Shown here: piece by piece, positions 4,602 to 8,521 of the stretch | Numbering within the stretch: position 1 is the stretch's first letter | Layout of the letters: every line of letters begins with the position of its first letter | Assembly: GCA_964486825.1 (NCBI GenBank) | Contig: CAZAQS010000208.1 | Coordinates: 1 to 8,521, forward strand | DNA: 8,521 nt | Source of the DNA: CAZAQS01 sp964486825 | Lineage (GTDB): Bacteria; Chloroflexota; Anaerolineae; Anaerolineales; UBA4823 | Reading direction: 5' to 3' | The notes under the pieces: generated by a model | What the model was told of the DNA's origin: nothing | What the model saw: only the letters and a program-made list of their open reading frames with translations | Databases searched by the model: none | Position numbers and translations under genes: made by a program

Positions 4602-7328
4602 TTACTCGATCCCAAGGCTGGATAGGCTCTTGGAATAGGTATCCTCTTGTGTCCTACTACGGGGCACAATCACACGGATGATCGTCCCATTACCGGGTGC
4701 TGAAATGATCTTAAGCTTGCCACCCAATGCTTCAGCACGTTCGGCTGTTCCAACCAGCCCCAGGTGCCCTTTACGTGCAAGTTGGATCCAGCGTGCTGGT
4801 AACTCGAAGCCCTGACCGTTATCCTGGATTTCAAGGTAGACCTCTTCTGCATCCAGCGAAAAGTGGACCCGTAGCTGCGTGGCGTTGGAGTGTCGAAGGA
4901 CGTTGCTGACCGAATGTTGGAAGATACGAAACAATGCCAGGCGAGCTCGCTCGGATAGCTGCCTTCCATCTGGCATCAGGTCCAGGTGAACCTTTAAATG
5001 CGAGTTTTCCGCCTGGATCCTATCCATATGTGCCCGGATGGCTTTCTCCAAACCGAAGGGCGCCAGGGAGGGCGGGCGTAGGTCCCCACATATCGTTCTA
5101 AGGTGAGCCACCACTTCCTGAATCTTTTCGACGACCCCTGATTCAGAATTGTGACCGTTATTAAGTGCCATATGGATCGTATCCTCAATGCTCTTGAGCT
5201 GGTAGGATATAGCATATAGTTCCTGGATGGGGCCATCATGCAGCTCCTGGGCCAGGTGCAGGCGCTCCGCCTCCAGGCTTTCGATCAAACGCACCTGCAA
5301 TTCAGCCAGTTCGGCCTCCATTTGCTTACGCTCTGTGATATCACGTACAGCGCCTATCACCATCGGTCCCTGTTCGGTTTGCACCGGGCTCAGCATGATA
5401 TCGACGGGGATTTCCTCTCCACTTTTTCGCCTGGCGAACAGTTGGACACCAGCTCCCATCGGGCGGGTGCGCGGTTCTTTGACATAAATCTGCCGGTCAA
5501 CCAGGTGGCTATTCCGGTACCGCTCAGGTAGCAGTTGATCGACCGAGCTTCCTACTAGTTCTTCACGGCTGTAACCGAACATCTCCTCCGCCCGGGCGTT
5601 AAGTCGCACTATTTTTCCCTCTGCATCAACCAATAGGGTCGCATCTGGGGCTGATTCGAACAGACCTTGCAGGACAAGCTCCTGCTTCCTCAAGACTTGC
5701 TCCACCCGCTTCCGCTCGGCGATTTCCGTTCGTAGCTTCGTGACCAAGGCCTGTAGCTGAGACGTCCTGGTATTGACCCAATTTTCCAGCTCGGCGTTCA
5801 TGGATTGGGCATTGTGATAAAGCCTGGCGTTATCAATTGCGAAGGCTGCCCGGCTGGCCAGTTCCTGTGCCAATACGATATCATGCGGGGAGTAATGCCT
5901 GCCGGATTCTGCCCATACCATCGTGATGGCGCCGATCGTCCTCCCCCGGGCATTAAGAGGCATAACGATAGCGGATATTAATCCTAGCTGCTTCAGCAAG
6001 CGTAAATGTTCCTCATCTCTCGCCACTTTCTCGAGGAAGGGCTCCGGTATTTCTGGGTAGAACTCGGCCATCCCGGTACGCAGAACGTTGCCTACTCCCG
6101 CCTGGGCGTCTAAGTCGGGAGGATAGCGTACCTGGATCTGTCTGACTAAGGCAACCTTCTCAGGATCTTCGTGAGCTACGGCGATCGGTTGAAGACTTTC
6201 GTCCTCTTCTAGCACATAGACAACACACCAATCCGACAGATGAGTAACAGTGAGCTGGGCAACGCTTTGCAGCGTTGTGGAATAGTCTAGAGAAGCAGAA
6301 AGCACCGCGCCTACCTCAGATATCAACCTCTGCGATTGCTCAAGATTCTTGAGATGCGTGATGTCCTGGATGACATTGATGGCTAATCTTTTCTGTCCGG
6401 TTTTATCCGGAACGGTGGAAGACTTGATATACGACCAGCGTTCTTCTCCAGTCTCGAGAACGCGGAAGCGCACCATCGCATTGGCGCGCTCCTCACCTGC
6501 CAACACGCGCCTACCCGGTAATTGATCCAATGGGAAGGGACGGCCGCGATCATCCAGGATCTCGTATTTCTTGATGATCTCCGAGACAGGCGCTTCCAGG
6601 ACAGCTTCTTCCGAAGCATATCCAAACATTTTTGCAGCAACCTGGTTTACGTAAACCAGTTCCCCGTCTTTACCTTGTACACTTACACCATCGCTTACAT
6701 CTTGCAGGATAAAGGCTAATTCGTCGCGAGAGGATTGCAATTCTTTTTCGGTCCGGTTGCGTTCGATAGCAGAAGCCAGGATATTCGAAATAGCTTTCAG
6801 GAAATTCGCATCATCTTGATCGAACCGTCTATGCTGCCGGGTGTGAGCGCCGAGGACTCCATAAGGTTTCTCTATACCGGGGATAATTACACTCATACCG
6901 CTGACCACCTTGTGCTCGATCAACAAATCCGGACCATGGAAGCGAGTTTCTGATCCTAAATCCTCTACAATGACAGGGTCGTTGTATAACAACGTATATC
7001 CTGCCTGCGATTCGATCCCCGTGCTCACCTTCGCAGCCCCAACGAGACCTTCCTTCCAACCTATACCGGATTTCAGAAGCAAACTTTCACCACCAGGGCA
7101 CATTTCTAAAACCTTGCAAAGCTCCACCTCAAGGGTTTGGGCAGTTAGCTGTACGATCTCCTGCATCAATCCTTCCAGGTCAGTACTTGCTAGAGCATCC
7201 TGGCCCACTTGTGCGATAGCTGCTTGCTGCCGGAGGCGAGAATTTAGCTCACGCTCTACTTGTTGTAATCGAGCGACTTCTGCTGAAATCTGCTCAGTTC
7301 GTATATTGTCTGGCTTTGATTTATTCAT
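4602..7328 (-). CDS. Cytosolic multi-sensor histidine kinase (GAF-PAS-GAF-PAS-HisKA_3-HATPase)
   Basis: This two-component sensor has 908 residues. Domains in order are an N-terminal coiled segment (10-35), GAF (about 35-190), PAS (about 200-328), GAF (about 335-505), coiled coil (505-550), PAS (about 550-670), HisKA_3 dimerisation domain (about 680-755), HATPase_c (about 790-890) and a short tail. Each PAS ends in a typical DIT motif (IQDITHL, VRDITERK). The phosphoacceptor is H697 in QELHDGPIQ, the NarL/NreB-partner type. The ATP site has DNGQGF (836-841), GHLGLVG (854-860) and GNGT (879-882). The N-box reads FQHSVSN, with His805 where relatives usually have Glu. No membrane segment or signal peptide is seen, so it senses something internal, not identifiable here. 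The ATG at 7326-7328 is preferred to a TTG one codon upstream; GGA lies seven bases before. No response regulator is adjacent. Confidence 0.94.
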   Translation of the reverse strand: MNKSKPDNIRTEQISAEVARLQQVERELNSRLRQQAAIAQVGQDALASTDLEGLMQEIVQLTAQTLEVELCKVLEMCPGGESLLLKSGIGWKEGLVGAAKVSTGIESQAGYTLLYNDPVIVEDLGSETRFHGPDLLIEHKVVSGMSVIIPGIEKPYGVLGAHTRQHRRFDQDDANFLKAISNILASAIERNRTEKELQSSRDELAFILQDVSDGVSVQGKDGELVYVNQVAAKMFGYASEEAVLEAPVSEIIKKYEILDDRGRPFPLDQLPGRRVLAGEERANAMVRFRVLETGEERWSYIKSSTVPDKTGQKRLAINVIQDITHLKNLEQSQRLISEVGAVLSASLDYSTTLQSVAQLTVTHLSDWCVVYVLEEDESLQPIAVAHEDPEKVALVRQIQVRYPPDLDAQAGVGNVLRTGMAEFYPEIPEPFLEKVARDEEHLRLLKQLGLISAIVMPLNARGRTIGAITMVWAESGRHYSPHDIVLAQELASRAAFAIDNARLYHNAQSMNAELENWVNTRTSQLQALVTKLRTEIAERKRVEQVLRKQELVLQGLFESAPDATLLVDAEGKIVRLNARAEEMFGYSREELVGSSVDQLLPERYRNSHLVDRQIYVKEPRTRPMGAGVQLFARRKSGEEIPVDIMLSPVQTEQGPMVIGAVRDITERKQMEAELAELQVRLIESLEAERLHLAQELHDGPIQELYAISYQLKSIEDTIHMALNNGHNSESGVVEKIQEVVAHLRTICGDLRPPSLAPFGLEKAIRAHMDRIQAENSHLKVHLDLMPDGRQLSERARLALFRIFQHSVSNVLRHSNATQLRVHFSLDAEEVYLEIQDNGQGFELPARWIQLARKGHLGLVGTAERAEALGGKLKIISAPGNGTIIRVIVPRSRTQEDTYSKSLSSLGIE

Positions 7329-7370
7329 CAAATATTCCGTTCTATATCAATCTCAACATTCAGTTTCGAG

Positions 7371-7380
7371 GGATTAATCC
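7371..7380. promoter_or_regulatory. Palindrome GGATTAATCC upstream of the kinase gene
   Basis: A perfect 10-base palindrome lies 43 bases before the kinase ATG. Its size and place suit an operator half or full site. No protein can be assigned. Confidence 0.25.
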
Positions 7381-7468
7381 AAACGAACCCTTACACAATC
7401 GTTAATATCGGATCGAATTACAGGTGAACCAAATCAGGATCAGAAGGTAACTTCGTAAATGCGACGCC

Positions 7469-7496
7469 ATTATCCCCCATTGGTTACACCTGTTGA
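7469..7496 (-). promoter_or_regulatory. Possible promoter of the histidine kinase gene
   Basis: On the minus strand TCAACA (7496-7491) and GATAAT (7474-7469) are 16 bases apart. This would give a leader of about 130 bases containing the palindrome at 7371-7380. A competing pair TTGGTT/TATTAA lies closer to the gene but with a 19-base spacer. Neither is strong. Confidence 0.25.
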
Positions 7497-7651
7497 CGGC
7501 GAGCAAGTCAGATCGCAAAACCTTACGAAGAATGACTGATAGGATTAGCGTGTTAATAAATACGAACAATGGCTCTGAAAATCCCAGTCATAACTCTAAT
7601 TTTTCATACAAACTATAAAACACTTTTTAGAAGAAGTCAAGATAAACAGAT

Positions 7652-7689
7652 AAAAACAGTATAAATACTCCAGCAATCAATAAGCTGGA
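7652..7689 (-). terminator. Probable terminator at the end of the DUF58 gene
   Basis: On the minus strand TCCAGC (pairing within 7684-7689 and 7669-7674) forms a 6-base stem around a 9-base loop that contains the stop codon at 7679-7677. A second short hairpin, AGTAT/ATACT, follows, then a run of five T (7656-7652). The T-run sits directly after the second, weaker hairpin, so efficiency is uncertain. Confidence 0.35.
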
Positions 7690-8521
7690 ATTATATGAGA
7701 GTGATTTTGTCCCAAAGCAATCCCCAGGTCTACCCCATTCTCAATAACCGTGAGAGGCACTCCCAGAGCGCGCACCTTGTCAGCGATCTCACTGCTACCT
7801 TTTATTCCCCCAAAACTAGCTGGATCCATGAGAACGACCACCGGGCGCACACCTCGCCTGAGCAAATACTCAATTACGTAGGGGAACTCTTGCCGCACGG
7901 TCGGTGTGATGAGAATTACCGTGCTCCCCCGCGTGATATGTTTCGCCTGGGTTTCCACCAGGCCGCGCATGGGCAGGTTTCCTTCTGCGTGAGACAGAGC
8001 CAAAGCTTCCAGGATCTTCCCCAATTGGCGGCCTCCACGGTCCGGAGAAAGTAAGGTCAGATGACGTCCAGCGCTCACAAGGCCAACGGAGCGGCCACGA
8101 CGGGTAAAATGGCTGGCTATTGAAGCGGCGATACTGACCCCATACTCTTCCGTAGAGGGGGGCAATTTGATCTGGGTAGGCTTTCGCCAGTAAGTCAGAA
8201 CATTGAATTCTTCGCTCTGCTCCGGCAGGGAAGCCTGGCCAAAGCGCTCCGCGTCGAGGAAGATCCATACTTCTGCCAGCGGGTCTAGCTCGAATTCTTT
8301 GACCATTATTCTGTTACGCCGGGCCGTACTCGCCCAATGGATGCGGTTCATTGAATCGCCAGGAGAATACTCGCGTACTCCGGCGGCATTTGGCGTCACC
8401 TGGTGGGTTCGCCGTCTCAATGCCTCTCCACCAGGCAACAACCCGGCCGGGTTTGGGAAGGAGCGGATAAAGAAAATTAACGGGTAAACCAGGAGTGAAT
8501 CTTGGGCCGGTTTGGTGATGC
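7677..8521 (-). CDS. DUF58 domain protein, N-terminal part cut by window edge
   Basis: The frame is open to the right edge, so the gene begins outside the window; 280 residues are visible, counting from the first whole codon at 8519. The opening LLVYPLIFF leads into GVREYSPGDSMNRIHW (about 47-62) and ARRNRIMVKEFE (66-77), the DUF58 signature. A strand ending FLDAERFG (about 86-93) begins a region that in this family is related to a von Willebrand A fold. EEYGVSIAASIASHF further on is also typical. The function of DUF58 proteins is not settled. They are commonly encoded beside MoxR-type AAA ATPases and transglutaminase-like membrane proteins, usually with N-terminal membrane helices; both the neighbour and those helices would lie beyond the edge. 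No internal start is needed: a TTG at 8441 falls after conserved family sequence. Confidence 0.9.
   Translation of the reverse strand, partial: ITKPAQDSLLVYPLIFFIRSFPNPAGLLPGGEALRRRTHQVTPNAAGVREYSPGDSMNRIHWASTARRNRIMVKEFELDPLAEVWIFLDAERFGQASLPEQSEEFNVLTYWRKPTQIKLPPSTEEYGVSIAASIASHFTRRGRSVGLVSAGRHLTLLSPDRGGRQLGKILEALALSHAEGNLPMRGLVETQAKHITRGSTVILITPTVRQEFPYVIEYLLRRGVRPVVVLMDPASFGGIKGSSEIADKVRALGVPLTVIENGVDLGIALGQNHSHIIPAY

Larger units (their letters stand above)
7329..7676. other. 348-base gene-free stretch between kinase and DUF58 genes
   Basis: No convincing gene lies here. The half near the kinase contains the perfect palindrome GGATTAATCC (7371-7380) and two crossing inverted repeats: ACAGGTGAACC (7420-7430) with GGTTACACCTGT (7482-7493, one bulge), and CTTCGTAA (7451-7458) with TTACGAAG (7523-7530). 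The half near DUF58 (7540-7668) is strongly AT-rich and probably holds transcript ends. A small RNA or regulator-binding region is possible but unproven. Confidence 0.4.

Noticed and set aside
6910..7377. 155-codon plus-strand open frame
   Set aside because: Antisense to the N-terminal part of the kinase; the Ser/Cys/Arg-rich translation looks like a shadow frame.
7459..7539. 26-codon plus-strand open frame starting at ATG
   Set aside because: Ribosome site is weak and 12 bases away; no promoter and no recognisable sequence.
8439..8441. TTG as start of the DUF58 gene
   Set aside because: The frame stays open to the window edge, and family-typical sequence (LLVYPLIFF) precedes this codon.

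Overview
The window reads as ordinary chromosomal DNA of a free-living bacterium with mid-range GC content. Six protein genes, two of them cut by the window edges, fill most of it. A member of the Chloroflexota (Anaerolineae-like) would fit the large soluble GAF/PAS histidine kinase, the DUF58 protein and the lysine 6-dehydrogenase-like enzyme. This is inference from gene content, not a sequence placement. No tRNA, rRNA, CRISPR array, insertion sequence or phage gene was seen.

Left part (1-1841, minus strand): the start of a respiratory complex I operon, nuoA, nuoB, then a fused nuoCD that runs off the left edge. All three proteins look like the E. coli-type enzyme, including the fused C-D junction. 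A 5' leader of about 200 bases precedes nuoA, which starts at TTG. A pair of mutually exclusive hairpins just before nuoB could mask its ribosome binding site.

Centre (2160-4543, plus strand): a two-gene unit diverging from nuo. It encodes a class V PLP enzyme of the isopenicillin-N-epimerase-like family and a saccharopine-dehydrogenase-fold enzyme resembling lysine 6-dehydrogenase. The two may act in one lysine/aminoadipate pathway. The region between nuo and this unit is unusual: two perfect TATAAT boxes face outward inside a 9-base inverted repeat, and two dyads with a helically phased direct repeat lie over the -35 zones. Shared regulation is therefore plausible.

Right part (4602-8521, minus strand): a cytosolic GAF-PAS-GAF-PAS histidine kinase of the HisKA_3 (NarL-partner) class, convergent with the centre unit and with no response regulator in view. 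A 348-base gene-free stretch with crossing inverted repeats separates it from the C-terminal part of a DUF58 protein that runs off the right edge.
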